Assembly: GCA_034769895.1 (NCBI GenBank)
Contig: JAWRYS010000690.1
Span: forward strand, 62,001-126,000
Length of the DNA stretch: 64,000 nucleotides
Direction of reading: 5' to 3'
From: Magicicada septendecula
Taxonomy: Eukaryota; Arthropoda; Insecta; Hemiptera; Cicadidae
A model generated the notes under the pieces. The model was not told the origin of the DNA and made no database searches. It saw only the letters and a program-made list of their open reading frames with translations. The stretch's first letter is position 1. The number at the start of each line of letters is the position of its first letter. Both the position numbers and the translations under genes were made by a program. This document shows positions 20,064 through 34,002 of the stretch, in pieces.

Positions 20064-22507
20064 TTATTTTTGTTTATTGTCTAATATATAATAAAATATT
20101 TCTTCATTTGTAAAATCCACTTTTATATTCATTAATTTATTTTTATCTTCTTTTTTAACTTTAAGTATTTCTAGTTCTTCTATTAATTTTCTTTTTTGCG
20201 GATTGTTTTCTATTTTGATTATTTCCATATTTTCATTGGGATTTATGAATTTATGGCCTGATTCGTTGAAATGTCTTGCATATAGTGAGTTCGTTACTCT
20301 AACCCCTTCTCCTTTTGCGTGTTCATTCATTCTAATTTTAAATTTTCTTCCAGTTTCGCCCAGATATATCTTATTACATTCCCCACATTTTAATTTGTAT
20401 ACGCCGCTTTTTTCTGTTAATGGAATTTCTTCTGTTTTATCATTTTTTATATATTCGAATACATTTTTCGTTTTCTTTATTCCTATCTGTATTTCATATT
20501 TTTCGAAACATTTTTGTTTGATGTCCTATGTATGTTATTGCTCCTTTATATTTCTTTTCTTCATTTGTTTTTTCTTTTTTGTTATTTTCTATTTCTTTAT
20601 TTTCCTCTATTTTCTTAACTATTCTATTAATTATTGTAGGGTTGTAATTATTATTTTTTGCTATTTGTTGTATTTTCTTTAATTCTTTTTGTTTGAGTTC
20701 TTCATTTTCTAGATAATTTATAGCTCTATAGCAAAATGAATTTAATGCTGCCATTTTATAATTGACTGGATGATATGATTCTTGTGGAATTATTAAATCT
20801 GAGTATGTTTCTTTCCTATATATATCGAATTTGAGTTTGTTATCTTCAATTTTTATATTGATATCCAGGAAATTAATTTCTAATCCTCCAATTGCTTCTT
20901 GAAATTTTATTGTTTTTTCTATGTTATTTAGTTGTTCCGTAAATTTTTTAAATTCATTTACTTCACCTTCCCAAACTATTAGTATGTCATCTACATACCT
21001 GATCCATTTTTTAATTCTTCTTTCTTTATCTATATCTTTTAAAATTTTGATTTCAAAGCTATTCATGAATATCTCTGCCATTAATGGTGAAAGCGGTGAT
21101 CCCATTGGTAATCCATTTTCTTGTATGTAAAATTTGTTATTAAATCTGAAGTAGTTCTGGCTTAGGCATAATTCTAATCCTTCTATTATTTCGTTTTTCC
21201 ATTCTACATTACTTAATTTGTTTTTCTTTATTATTTCTACTGTTTTTGCTATTGGTATGTTGGTGTACATATCTTTTATTTCTAATGACATTAATTTTGT
21301 CTTATTTGTTATGGTAATTTCTTTTAATCTTTCTATTACCTTTTTACTATTTTCTATGCTGTGGATTTCTTCTTTTTCATATGCCATTTTGATTCTTTTA
21401 CTTATTTCTTTTGATATTTTGTATGTTGGCGAATTTATAAATGATACTATAGGTCTTAATGGCATTTCTTTTTTATGTAACTTAATTTGACATCTAAATT
21501 TTGGAGCTTCAGGATTATGTTCTATTTTTTGTTTCTTTTGCCATTCTGTTAAATATGTTGTCTTTTTTATCAATTTCTTTGTTTGTGCTTGAAATTTACT
21601 TGTGTAATCATATTTTATTTCTTTATATGGTCCTTTTTGTATAAATTGTTCTGCTTTTTCGATATAATCTCTTTTGTTCATTACCACTGCTGTATTACCT
21701 TTATCGGCTTTTATAACTATCAAATTGTTCTCCGTGATTTTCTTTTTTAATTCTCTTATATTTCTTTTTATTTGTGTTTCGTTTTTATTTCTTACATTTT
21801 TGTTTTTCTTACATATTTTTTCTACTATTTCTTTTACTTCACTTCTTAATTGTTTTTTTTGTTTCTTCATTTTTTATTTTATCGATTATTTCTTCACATT
21901 CTATTATTGTATTTTCTTTATCTATGTTTGTTTTTGTTGCATATTTTAAACTTTTCCCTAATAATTTATGTTCATTTTCTGTAAACTTTGTTTCTGTTAA
22001 ATTTAATACTTTTTCAGCAAATTTTATTTCTTTATCTTTTTCTTTATTTTTATTTCTTGTTCCTTCTATTAATTCCTTGAGTTTCTTATTTAATCTCTCT
22101 TCCATTTTTCTTATTTTCTTTTCTATGTATTTTTCACCAAACTCTTTTCTCATTTCTTCTATTTCTATATAATTGTAACTTGTATATAATTTTTGATGTA
22201 ATTGATACATTTCTTTGTTATATTTATTTATTTTACTGTATAAGTTCTTAATTTCAAGTTTTATCCATATTTTTTCCGCCATGTTTTTCACTTTGTTTGC
22301 TACTTTGCTTTTGTTATTAATTTTAATTTTTGCGTATTTTGGAGTTATTTTATTAATTAAACACTGTTTATTAAACCAAATTTTCCCTAGCGTTTTTTTC
22401 AATTTTGCTTTAATTTTTAAATACTTAAAAAATTCCCTTACATTTTTATATTTATCTGCTTGCAATTCGCATATTTCATTCTTCGTATTGTTTAAATTAG
22501 CAGCCAT
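20064..22507 (-). pseudogene. PLE RT-endonuclease pseudogene, unit 8
   Basis: The N-terminal frame from 22507 stops at 21839 (eight-T tract 21853-21860). A 458-codon frame, 21870-20494, covers the RT with codons 241 and 283 intact and Glu in motif A. Private marks shared with unit 9 are GHQTK for GYQTK at the RT/EN junction and Met for Ile on the opposite strand at the same site. LDNKQK at the C-terminus is shared with units 9 and 10. Confidence 0.87.
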
Positions 22508-22853
22508 CCTTACTATTTCTTTTATGAATTTGCTAACTGCTATAATTTTTTATTCTTCGACTAAGCTTTTCGTCATTACTGACATCTTCAGGTCTTAAAC
22601 AACGTCTATCAACTGTACGTTGCAGGCTTTTATACTTTAGGCCCCTCCCCTTATGTCATCGCCCCTCCTATTGGTTCTAGCTGCTACCGCTCTTCACGGG
22701 AACTTTGTCTACCTTTTTCCGTTAGGCATTTTTCTAACGTCCGTCAAATTGTTTTAAGAATCTCCCGTTAATTTCTTCATTCTTGACTTATAATTTTTTT
22801 TGTAACCTTTTACATTTCGTCATTTTTTAGTGTGTTATTCTTATTATTTTAAT
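22508..22853 (-). promoter_or_regulatory. PLE linker after unit 8
   Basis: 346 bp. Ribozyme-like core 22559-22594, TATA box 22627-22634, CCAAT 22670-22674. TTGCAGG variant. Confidence 0.7.
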
Positions 22854-25297
22854 TTATTTTTGTTTATTGTCTAATATATAATAAAATATTTCTTCATTTG
22901 TAAAATCCACTTTTATATTCATTAATTTATTTTTATCTTCTTTTTTAACTTTAAGTATTTCTAGTTCTTCTATTAATTTTCTTTTTTGCGGATTGTTTTC
23001 TATTTTGATTATTTCCATATTTTCATTGGGATTTATGAATTTATGGCCTGATTCGTTGAAATGTCTTGCATATAGTGAGTTCGTTACTCTAACCCCTTCT
23101 CCTTTTGCGTGTTCATTCATTCTAATTTTAAATTTTCTTCCAGTTTCGCCCAGATATATCTTATTACATTCCCCACATTTTAATTTGTATACGCCGCTTT
23201 TTTCTGTTAATGGAATTTCTTCTGTTTTATCATTTTTTATATATTCGAATACATTTTTCGTTTTCTTTATTCCTATCTGTATTTCATATTTTTCGAAACA
23301 TTTTTGTTTGATGTCCTATGTATGTTATTGCTCCTTTATATTTCTTTTCTTCATTTGTTTTTTCTTTTTTGTTATTTTCTATTTCTTTATTTTCCTCTAT
23401 TTTCTTAACTATTCTATTAATTATTGTAGGGTTGTAATTATTATTTTTTGCTATTTGTTGTATTTTCTTTAATTCTTTTTGTTTGAGTTCTTCATTTTCT
23501 AGATAATTTATAGCTCTATAGCAAAATGAATTTAATGCTGCCATTTTATAATTGACTGGATGATATGATTCTTGTGGAATTATTAAATCTGAGTATGTTT
23601 CTTTCCTATATATATCGAATTTGAGTTTGTTATCTTCAATTTTTATATTGATATCCAGGAAATTAATTTCTAATCCTCCAATTGCTTCTTGAAATTTTAT
23701 TGTTTTTTCTATGTTATTTAGTTGTTCCGTAAATTTTTTAAATTCATTTACTTCACCTTCCCAAACTATTAGTATGTCATCTACATACCTGATCCATTTT
23801 TTAATTCTTCTTTCTTTATCTATATCTTTTAAAATTTTGATTTCAAAGCTATTCATGAATATCTCTGCCATTAATGGTGAAAGCGGTGATCCCATTGGTA
23901 ACCCATTTTCTTGTATGTAAAATTTGTTATTAAATCTGAAGTAGTTCTGGCTTAGGCATAATTCTAATCCTTCTATTATTTCGTTTTTCCATTCTACATT
24001 ACTTAATTTGTTTTTCTTTATTATTTCTACTGTTTTTGCTATTGGTATGTTGGTGTACATATCTTTTATTTCTAATGACATTAATTTTGTCTTATTTGTT
24101 ATGGTAATTTCTTTTAATCTTTCTATTACCTTTTTACTATTTTCTATGCTGTGGATTTCTTCTTTTTCATATGCCATTTTGATTCTTTTACTTATTTCTT
24201 TTGATATTTTGTATGTTGGCGAATTTATAAATGATACTATAGGTCTTAATGGCATTTCTTTTTTATGTAACTTAATTTGACATCTAAATTTTGGAGCTTC
24301 AGGATTATGTTCTATTTTTTGTTTCTTTTGCCATTCTGTTAAATATGTTGTCTTTTTTATCAATTTCTTTGTTTGTGCTTGAAATTTACTTGTGTAATCA
24401 TATTTTATTTCTTTATATGGTCCTTTTTGTATAAATTGTTCTGCTTTTTCGATATAATCTCTTTTGTTCATTACCACTGCTGTATTACCTTTATCGGCTT
24501 TTATAACTATCAAATTGTTCTCCGTGATTTTCTTTTTTAATTCTCTTATATTTCTTTTTATTTGTGTTTCGTTTTTATTTCTTACATTTTTGTTTTTCTT
24601 ACATATTTTTTCTACTATTTCTTTTACTTCACTTCTTAATTGTTTTTTTTGTTTCTTCATTTTTTATTTTATCGATTATTTCTTCACATTCTATTATTGT
24701 ATTTTCTTTATCTATGTTTGTTTTTGTTGCATATTTTAAACTTTTCCCTAATAATTTATGTTCATTTTCTGTAAACTTTGTTTCTGTTAAATTTAATACT
24801 TTTTCAGCAAATTTTATTTCTTTATCTTTTTCTTTATTTTTATTTCTTGTTCCTTCTATTAATTCCTTGAGTTTCTTATTTAATCTCTCTTCCATTTTTC
24901 TTATTTTCTTTTCTATGTATTTTTCACCAAACTCTTTTCTCATTTCTTCTATTTCTATATAATTGTAACTTGTATATAATTTTTGATGTAATTGATACAT
25001 TTCTTTGTTATATTTATTTATTTTACTGTATAAGTTCTTAATTTCAAGTTTTATCCATATTTTTTCCGCCATGTTTTTCACTTTGTTTGCTACTTTGCTT
25101 TTGTTATTAATTTTAATTTTTGCGTATTTTGGAGTTATTTTATTAATTAAACACTGTTTATTAAACCAAATTTTCCCTAGCGTTTTTTTCAATTTTGCTT
25201 TAATTTTTAAATACTTAAAAAATTCCCTTACATTTTTATATTTATCTGCTTGCAATTCGCATATTTCATTCTTCGTATTGTTTAAATTAGCAGCCAT
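22854..25297 (-). pseudogene. PLE RT-endonuclease pseudogene, unit 9
   Basis: This is nearly a copy of unit 8. The one difference I found is a synonymous T to C at about 23902, before the Met-Gly-Ser-Pro box. It has the same eight-T tract (24643-24650), the same 458-codon RT frame (24660-23284) and the same GHQTK junction. Units 8 and 9 are therefore the most recent adjacent duplication in the window. Confidence 0.87.
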
Positions 25298-25643
25298 CCT
25301 TACTATTTCTTTTATGAATTTGCTAACTGCTATAATTTTTTATTCTTCGACTAAGCTTTTCGTCATTACTGACATCTTCAGGTCTTAAACAACGTCTATC
25401 AACTGTACGTTGCAGGCTTTTATACTTTAGGCCCCTCCCCTTATGTCATCGCCCCTCCTATTGGTTCTAGCTGCTACCGCTCTTCACGGGAACTTTGTCT
25501 ACCTTTTTCCGTTAGGCATTTTTCTAACGTCCGTCAAATTGTTTTAAGAATCTCCCGTTAATTTCTTCATTCTTGACTTATAATTTTTTTTGTAACCTTT
25601 TACATTTCGTCATTTTTTAGTGTGTTATTCTTATTATTTTAAT
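25298..25643 (-). promoter_or_regulatory. PLE linker after unit 9
   Basis: 346 bp. Ribozyme-like core 25349-25384, TATA box 25417-25424, CCAAT 25460-25464. TTGCAGG variant, the last linker to the right that has it. Confidence 0.7.
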
Positions 25644-28084
25644 TTATTTTTGTTTATTGTCTAATATATAATAAAATATTTCTTCATTTGTAAAATCCAC
25701 TTTTATATTCATTAATTTATTTTTATCTTCTTTTTTAACTTTAAGTATTTCTAGTTCTTCTATTAATTTTCTTTTTTGCGGATTGTTTTCTATTTTGATT
25801 ATTTCCATATTTTCATTGGGATTTATGAATTTATGGCCTGATTCGTTGAAATGTCTTGCATATAGTGAGTTCGTTACTCTAACCCCTTCTCCTTTTGCGT
25901 GTTCATTCATTCTAATTTTAAATTTTCTTCCAGTTTCGCCCAGATATATCTTATTACATTCCCCACATTTTAATTTGTATACGCCGCTTTTTTCTGTTAA
26001 TGGAATTTCTTCTGTTTTATCATTTTTTATATATTCGAATACATTTTTCGTTTTCTTTATTCCTATCTGTATTTCATATTTTTCGAAACATTTTTGTTTG
26101 ATATCCTATGTATGTTATTGCTCCTTTATATTTCTTTTCTTCATTTGTTTTTTCTTTTTTGTTATTTTCTATTTCTTTATTTTCCTCTATTTTCTTAACT
26201 ATTCTATTAATTATTGTAGGGTTGTAATTATTATTTTTTGCTATTTGTTGTATTTTCTTTAATTCTTTTTGTTTGAGTTCTTCATTTTCTAGATAATTTA
26301 TAGCTCTATAGCAAAATGAATTTAATGCTGCCATTTTATAATTGACTGGATGATATGATTCTTGTGGAATTATTAAATCTGAGTATGTTCCTTTCCTATA
26401 TATATCGAATTTGAGTTTGTTATCTTCAATTTTTATATTGATATCCAGGAAATTAATTTCTAATCCTCCAATTGCTTCTTGAAATTTTATTGTTTTTTCT
26501 ATGTTATTTAGTTGTTCCGTAAATTTTTTAAATTCATTTACTTCACCTTCCCAAACTATTAGTATGTCATCTACATACCTGATCCATTTTTTAATTCTTC
26601 TTTCTTTATCTATATCTTTTAAAATTTTGATTTCAAAGCTATTCATGAATATCTCTGCCATTAATGGTGAAAGCGGTGATCCCATTGGTAATCCATTTTC
26701 TTGTATGTAAAATTTGTTATTAAATCTGAAGTAGTTCTGGCTTAGGCATAATTCTAATCCTTCTATTATTTCGTTTTTCCATTCTACATTACTTAATTTG
26801 TTTTTCTTTATTATTTGTACTATTTTTGCTATTGGTATGTTGGTGTACATATCTTTTATTTCTAATGACATTAATTTTGTCTTATTTGTTATGGTAATTT
26901 CTTTTAATCTTTCTATTACCTTTTTACTATTTTCTATGCTGTGGATTTCTTCTTTTTCATATGCCATTTTGATTCTTTTACTTATTTCTTTTGATATTTT
27001 GTATGTTGGCGAATTTATATGATACTATAGGTCTTAATGGCATTTCTTTTTTATGTAACTTAATTTGACATCTAAATTTTGGAGCTTCAGGATTATGTTC
27101 TATTTTTTGTTTCTTTTGCCATTCTGTTAAATATGTTGTCTTTTTTATCAATTTCTTTGTTTGTGCTTGAAATTTACTTGTGTAATCATATTTTATTTCT
27201 TTATATGGTCCTTTTTGTATAAATTGTTCTGCTTTTTCGATATAATCTCTTTTGTTCATTACCACTGCTGTATTACCTTTATCGGCTTTTATAACTATCA
27301 AATTCTTCTCCGTGATTTTCTTTTTTAAATCTCTTATATTTCTTTTTATTTGTGTTTCGTTTTTTTTCTTACATTTTTGTTTTTCTTACATATTTTTTCT
27401 ACTATTTCTTTTACTTCACTTCTTAATTGTTTTTTTTGTTTCTTCATTTTTTATTTTATCGATTATTTCTTCACATTCTATTATTGTATTTTCTTTATCT
27501 ATGTTTGTTTTTGTTGCATATTTTAAACTTTTCCCTAATAATTTATGTTCATTTTCTGTAAACTTTGTTTCTGTTAAATTTAATACTTTTTCAGCAAATT
27601 TTATTTCTTTATCTTTTTCTTTATTTTTATTTCTTGTTCCTTCTATTAATTCCTTGAGTTTCTTATTTAATCTCTCTTCCATTTTTCTTATTTTCTTTTC
27701 TATGTATTTTTCACCAAACTCTTTTCTCATTTCTTCTATTTCTATATAATTGTAACTTGTATATAATTTTTGATGTAATTGATACATTTCTTTGTTATAT
27801 TTATTTATTTTACTGTATAAGTTCTTAATTTCAAGTTTTATCCATATTTTTTCCGCCATGTTTTTCACTTTGTTTGCTACTTTGCTTTTGTTATTAATTT
27901 TAATTTTTGCGTATTTTGGAGTTATTTTATTAATTAAACACTGTTTATTAAACCAAATTTTCCCTAGCGTTTTTTTCAGTTTTGCTTTAATTTTTAAATA
28001 CTTAAAAAATTCCCTTACATTTTTATATTTATCTGCTTGCAATTCGCATATTTCATTCTTCGTATTGTTTAAATTAGCAGCCAT
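25644..28084 (-). pseudogene. PLE RT-endonuclease pseudogene, unit 10
   Basis: The N-terminal frame from 28084 stops at 27416 (eight-T tract 27430-27437). The codon-241 loss is at 27360-27367. Codon 283 is intact, so the frame 27301-26978 crosses DKGN and RPIVS, then fails at a 2-bp deletion near 27018. The RT resumes in another frame down to 26074, with Glu in motif A and VQI for VEI just after it (shared with unit 14). This is the first unit of the right-hand subgroup with RKGTYSD and IAKIV; the endonuclease end still has LDNKQK of units 8 and 9, so it looks like a junction between blocks. Confidence 0.86.
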
Positions 28085-28430
28085 CCTTACTATTTCTTTT
28101 ATGAATTTGCTAACTGCTATAATTTTTTATTCTTCGACTAAGCTTTTCGTCATTACTGACATCTTCAGGTCTTAAACAACGTCTATCAACTGTACGTTGT
28201 AGGCTTTTATACTTTAGGCCCCTCCCCTTATGTCATCGCCCCTCCTATTGGTTCTAGCTGCTACCGCTCTTCACGGGAACTTTGTCTACCTTTTTCCGTT
28301 AGGCATTTTTCTAACGTCCGTCAAATTGTTTTAAGAATCTCCCGTTAATTTCTTCATTCTTGACTTATAATTTTTTTTGTAACCTTTTACATTTCGTCAT
28401 TTTTTAGTGTGTTATTCTTATTATTTTAAT
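28085..28430 (-). promoter_or_regulatory. PLE linker after unit 10
   Basis: 346 bp. Ribozyme-like core 28136-28171, TATA box 28204-28211, CCAAT 28247-28251. TTGTAGG returns here. Confidence 0.7.
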
Positions 28431-30874
28431 TTATTTTTGTTTATTGTTTAATATATAATAAAATATTTCTTCATTTGTAAAATCCACTTTTATATTAATT
28501 AATTTATTTTTATCTTCTTTTTTAACTTTAAGTATTTCTAGTTCTTCTATTAATTTTCTTTTTTGCGGATTGTTTTCTATTTTGATTATTTCCATATTTT
28601 CATTGGGATTTATGAATTTATGGCCTGATTTGTTGAAATGTCTTGCATATAGTGAGTTCGTTACTCTAACCCCTTCTCCTTTTGCGTGTTCATTCATTCT
28701 AATTTTAAATTTTCTTCCAGTTTCGCCCAGATATATCTTATTACATTCCCCACATTTTAATTTGTATACGCCGCTTTTTTCTGTTAATGGAATTTCTTCT
28801 GTTTTATCATTTTTTATATATTCGAATACATTTTTCGTTTTCTTTATTCCTATCTGTATTTCATATTTTTCGAAACATTTTTTTTTGATATCCTATGTAT
28901 GTTATTGCTCCTTTATATTTCTTTTCTTCATTTGTTTTTTCTTTTTTGTTATTTTCTATTTCTTTATTTTCCTCTATTTTCTTAAGTATTCTATTAATTA
29001 TTGTAGGGTTGTAATTATTATTTTTTGCTATTTGTTGTATTTTCTTTAATTCTTTTTGTTTGAGTTCTTCATTTTCTAGATAATTTATAGCTCTATAGCA
29101 AAATGAATTTAATGCTGCCATTTTATAATTGACTGGATGATATGATTCTTGTGGAATTATTAAATCTGAGTATGATCCTTTCCTATATATATCGAATTTG
29201 AGTTTGTTATCTTCAATTTTTATATTGATATCCAGGAAATTAATTTCTAATCCTCCAATTGCTTCTTGAAATTTTATTGTTTTTTCTATGTTATTTAGTT
29301 GTTCCGTAAATTTTTTAAATTCATTTACTTCACCTTCCCAAACTATTAGTATGTCATCTACATACCTGATCCATTTTTTAATTCTTCTTTCTTTATCTAT
29401 ATCTTTTAAAATTTTGATTTCAAAGCTATTCATGAATATCTCTGCCATTAATGGTGAAAGCGGTGATCCCATTGGTAATCCATTTTCTTGTATGTAAAAT
29501 TTGTTATTAAATCTGAAGTAGTTCTGGCTTAGGCATAATTCTAATCCTTCTATTATTTCGTTTTTCCATTCTACATTACTTAATTTGTTTTTCTTTATTA
29601 TTTCTACTATTTTTGCTATTGGTATGTTGGTGTACATATCTTTTATTTCTAATGACATTAATTTTGTCTTATTTGTTATGGTAATTTCTTTTAATCTTTC
29701 TATTACCTTTTTACTATTTTCTATGCTGTGGATTTCTTCTTTTTCATATGCCATTTTGATTCTTTTACTTATTTCTTTTGATATTTTGTATGTTGGCGAA
29801 TTTATAAATGATACTATAGGTCTTAATGGCATTTCTTTTTTATGTAACTTAATTTGACATCTAAATTTTGGAGCTTCAGGATTATGTTCTATTTTTTGTT
29901 TCTTTTGCCATTCTGTTAAATATGTTGTCTTTTTTATCAATTTCTTTGTTTGTGCTTGAAATTTACTTGTGTAATCATATTTTATTTCTTTATATGGTCC
30001 TTTTTGTATAAATTGTTCTGCTTTTTCGATATAATCTCTTTTGTTCATTACCACTGCTGTATTACCTTTATCGGCTTTTATAACTATCAAATTGTTCTCC
30101 GTGATTTTCTTTTTTAATTCTCTTATATTTCTTTTTATTTGTGTTTCGTTTTTATTTCTTACATTTTTGTTTTTCTTACATATTTTTTCTACTATTTCTT
30201 TTACTTCACTTCTTAATTGTTTTTTTTGTTTCTTCATTTTTTATTTTATCGATTATTTCTTCACATTCTATTATTGTATTTTCTTTATCTATGTTTGTTT
30301 TTGTTGCATATTTTAAACTTTTCCCTAATAATTTATGTTCATTTTCTGTAAACTTTGTTTCTGTTAAATTTAATACTTTTTCAGCAAATTTTATTTCTTT
30401 ATCTTTTTCTTTATTTTTATTTCTTGTTCCTTCTATTAATTCCTTGTGTTTCTTATTTAATCTCTCTTCCATTTTTCTTATTTTCTTTTCTATGTATTTT
30501 TCACCAAACTCTTTTCTCATTTCTTCTATTTCTATATAATTGTAACTTGTATATAATTTTTGATGTAATTGATACATTTCTTTGTTATATTTATTTATTT
30601 TACTGTATAAGTTCTTAATTTCAAGTTTTATCCATATTTTTTCCGCCATGTTTTTCACTTTGTTTGCTACTTTGCTTTTGTTATTAATTTTAATTTTTGC
30701 GTATTTTGGAGTTATTTTATTAATTAAAAACTGTTTATTAAACCAAATTTTCCCTAGCGTTTTTTTCAATTTTGCTTTAATTTTTAAATACTTAAAAAAT
30801 TCCCTTACATTTTTATATTTATCTGCTTGCAATTCGCATATTTCATTCTTCGTATTGTTTAAATTAGCAGCCAT
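28431..30874 (-). pseudogene. PLE RT-endonuclease pseudogene, unit 11
   Basis: The N-terminal frame from 30874 stops at 30206 (eight-T tract 30220-30227). A 458-codon frame, 30237-28861, covers the RT, with Glu in motif A and RKGSYSD, which is private. The endonuclease has Lys for Glu in the HFNESGH segment (HFNKSGH, private) and LINIKV for LMNIKV (shared with unit 13). The coiled coil has NKKHKE for NKKLKE (shared with unit 13) and CL is FL near codon 49. Confidence 0.87.
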
Positions 30875-31219
30875 CCTTACTATTTCTTTTATGAATTTGC
30901 TAACTGTTATAATTTTTTATTCTTCGACTAAGCTTTTCGTCATTACTGACATCTTCAGGTCTTAAACAACGTCTATCAACTGTACGTTGTAGGCTTTTAT
31001 ACTTTAGGCCCCTCCCCTTATGTCATCGCCCCTCCTATTGGTTCTAGCTGCTACCGCTCTTCACGGGAACTTTGTCTACCTTTTTCCGTTAGGCATTTTT
31101 CTAACGTCCGTCAAATTGTTTTAAGAATCTCCCGTTAATTTCTTCATTCTTGACTTATAATTTTTTTGTAACCTTTTACATTTCGTCATTTTTTAGTGTG
31201 TTATTCTTATTATTTTAAT
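30875..31219 (-). promoter_or_regulatory. PLE linker after unit 11
   Basis: 345 bp. One T is lost from the eight-T run near 31161. Ribozyme-like core 30926-30961, TATA box 30994-31001, CCAAT 31037-31041. GTTATAA in the leader for GCTATAA. Confidence 0.7.
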
Positions 31220-33656
31220 TTATTTTTGTTTATTGTTTAATATATAATAAAATATTTCTTCATTTGTAAAATCCACTTTTATATTCATTAATTTATTTTT
31301 ATCTTCTTTTTTAACTTTAAGTATTTCTAGTTCTTCTATTAATTTTCTTTTTTGCGGATTGTTTTCTATTTTGATTATTTCCATATTTTCATTGGGATTT
31401 ATGAATTTATGGCCTGATTCGTTGAAATGTCTTGCATATAGTGAGTTCGTTACTCTAACCCCTTCTCCTTTTGCGTGTTCATTCATTCTAATTTTAAATT
31501 TTCTTCCAGTTTCGCCCAGATATATCTTATTACATTCCCCACATTTTAATTTGTATACGCCGCTTTTTTCTGTTAATGGAATTTCTTCTGTTTTATCATT
31601 TTTTATATATTCGAATACATTTTTCGTTTTCTTTATTCCTATCTGTATTTCATATTTTTCGAAAAATTTTTGTTTGATATCCTATGTTATTGCTCCTTTA
31701 TATTTCTTTTCTTCATTTGTTTTTTCTTTTTTGTTATTTTCTATTTCTTTATTTTCCTCTATTTTCTTAACTATTCTATTAATTATTGTAGGGTTGTAAT
31801 TATTATTTTTTGCTATTTGTTGTATTTTCTTTAATTCTTTTTGTTTGAGTTCTTCATTTTCTAGATAATTTATAGCTCTATAGCAAAATGAATTTAATGC
31901 TGCCATTTTATAATTGACTGGATGATATGATTCTTGTGGAATTATTAAATCTGAGTATGTTCCTTTCCTATATATATCGAATTTGAGTTTGTTATCTTCA
32001 ATTTTTATATTGATATCCAGGAAATTAATTTCTAATCCTCCAATTGCTTCTTGAAATTTTATTGTTTTTTCTATGTTATTTAGTTGTTCCGTAAATTTTT
32101 TAAATTCATTTACTTCACCTTCCCAAACTATTAGTATGTCATCTACATACCTGATCCATTTTTTAATTCTTCTTTCTTTATCTATATCTTTTAAAATTTT
32201 GATTTCAAAGCTATTCATGAATATCTCTGCCATTAATGGTGAAAGCGGTGATCCCATTGGTAATCCATTTTCTTGTATGTAAAATTTGTTATTAAATCTG
32301 AAGTAGTTCTGGCTTAGGCATAATTCTAATCCTTCTATTATTTCGTTTTTCCATTCTACATTACTTAATTTGTTTTTCTTTATTATTTCTACTATTTTTG
32401 CTATTGGTATGTTGGTGTACATATCTTTTATTTCTAATGACATTAATTTTGTCTTATTTGTTATGGTAATTTCTTTTAATCTTTCTATTACCTTTTTACT
32501 ATTTTCTATGCTGTGGATTTCTTCTTTTTCATATGCCATTTTGATTCTTTTACTTATTTCTTTTGATATTTTGTATGTTGGCGAATTTATATGATACTAT
32601 AGGTCTTAATGGCATTTCTTTTTTATGTAACTTAATTTGACATCTAAATTTTGGAGCTTCAGGATTATGTTCTATTTTTTGTTTCTTTTGCCATTCTGTT
32701 AAATATGTTGTCTTTTTTATCAATTTCTTTGTTTGTGCTTGAAATTTACTTGTGTAATCATATTTTATTTCTTTATATGGTCCTTTTTGTATAAATTGTT
32801 CTGCTTTTTCGATATAATCTCTTTTGTTCATTACCACTGCTGTATTACCTTTATCGGCTTTTATAACTATCAAATTGTTCTCCGTGATTTTCTTTTTTAA
32901 TTCTCTTATATTTCTTTTTATTTGTGTTTCGTTTTTTTTCTTACATTTTTGTTTTTCTTACATATTTTTTCTACTATTTCTTTTACTTCACTTCTTAATT
33001 GTTTTTTTTGTTTCTTCATTTTTTATTTTATCGATTATTTCTTCACATTCTATTATTGTATTTTCTTTATCTATGTTTGTTTTTGTTGCATATTTTAAAC
33101 TTTTCCCTAATAATTTATGTTCATTTTCTGTAAACTTTGTTTCTGTTAAATTTAATACTTTTTCAGCAAATTTTATTTCTTTATCTTTTTCTTTATTTTT
33201 ATTTCTTGTTCCTTCTATTAATTCCTTGAGTTTCTTATTTAATCTCTCTTCCATTTTTCTTATTTTCTTTTCTATGTATTTTTCACCAAACTCTTTTCTC
33301 ATTTCTTCTATTTCTATATAATTGTAACTTGTATATAATTTTTGATGTAATTGATACATTTCTTTGTTATATTTATTTATTTTACTGTATAAGTTCTTAA
33401 TTTCAAGTTTTATCCATATTTTTTCCGCCATGTTTTTCACTTTGTTTGCTACTTTGCTTTTGTTATTAATTTTAATTTTTGCGTATTTTGGAGTTATTTT
33501 ATTAATTAAACACTGTTTATTAAACCAAATTTTCCCTAGCGTTTTTTTCAATTTTGCTTTAATTTTTAAATACTTAAAAAATTCCCTTACATTTTTATAT
33601 TTATCTGCTTGCAATTCGCATATTTCATTCTTCGTATTGTTTAAATTAGCAGCCAT
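31220..33656 (-). pseudogene. PLE RT-endonuclease pseudogene, unit 12
   Basis: The N-terminal frame from 33656 stops at 32988 (eight-T tract 33002-33009). The codon-241 loss is at 32932-32939. The 2-bp deletion near 32590 is shared with unit 10. The RT frame with YVDD and Glu in motif A ends early at 31682, because four bases are missing at the RT/EN junction (private), removing TYIG and giving a stop right after GAIT. The endonuclease is open to 31220. Confidence 0.86.
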
Positions 33657-34002
33657 CCTTACTATTTCTTTTATGAATTTGCTAACTGCTATAATTTTTT
33701 ATTCTTCGACTAAGCTTTTCGTCATTACTGACATCTTCAGGTCTTAAACAACGTCTATCAACTGTACGTTGTAGGCTTTTATACTTTAGGCCCCTCCCCT
33801 TATGTCATCGCCCCTCCTATTGGTTCTAGCTGCTACCGCTCTTCACGGGAACTTTGTCTACCTTTTTCCGTTAGGCATTTTTCTAACGTCCGTCAAATTG
33901 TTTTAAGAATCTCCCGTTAATTTCTTCATTCTTGACTTATAATTTTTTTTGTAACCTTTTACATTTCGTCATTTTTTAGTGTGTTATTCTTATTATTTTA
34001 AT
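33657..34002 (-). promoter_or_regulatory. PLE linker after unit 12
   Basis: 346 bp. Ribozyme-like core 33708-33743, TATA box 33776-33783, CCAAT 33819-33823. Same as the reference copy as far as I can see. Confidence 0.7.

Larger units (their letters stand above)
6115..22507 (-). repeat. Three-unit higher-order repeat (units 3-5 and 6-8)
   Basis: Units 3 and 6 share a private extra TA in the run at 6868-6878 / 15237-15247 and a private synonymous change just before the Met-Gly-Ser-Pro box. Units 4 and 7 share GGG for GEG in the endonuclease, a Val to Ile change in the RPIVS motif and the codon-283 stop. The linkers after units 4 and 7 share TTGCAGG for TTGTAGG. The spacing is 8369-8370 bp. 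Unit 5 matches unit 8 less well, and unit 9 is nearly a copy of unit 8. Confidence 0.85.
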
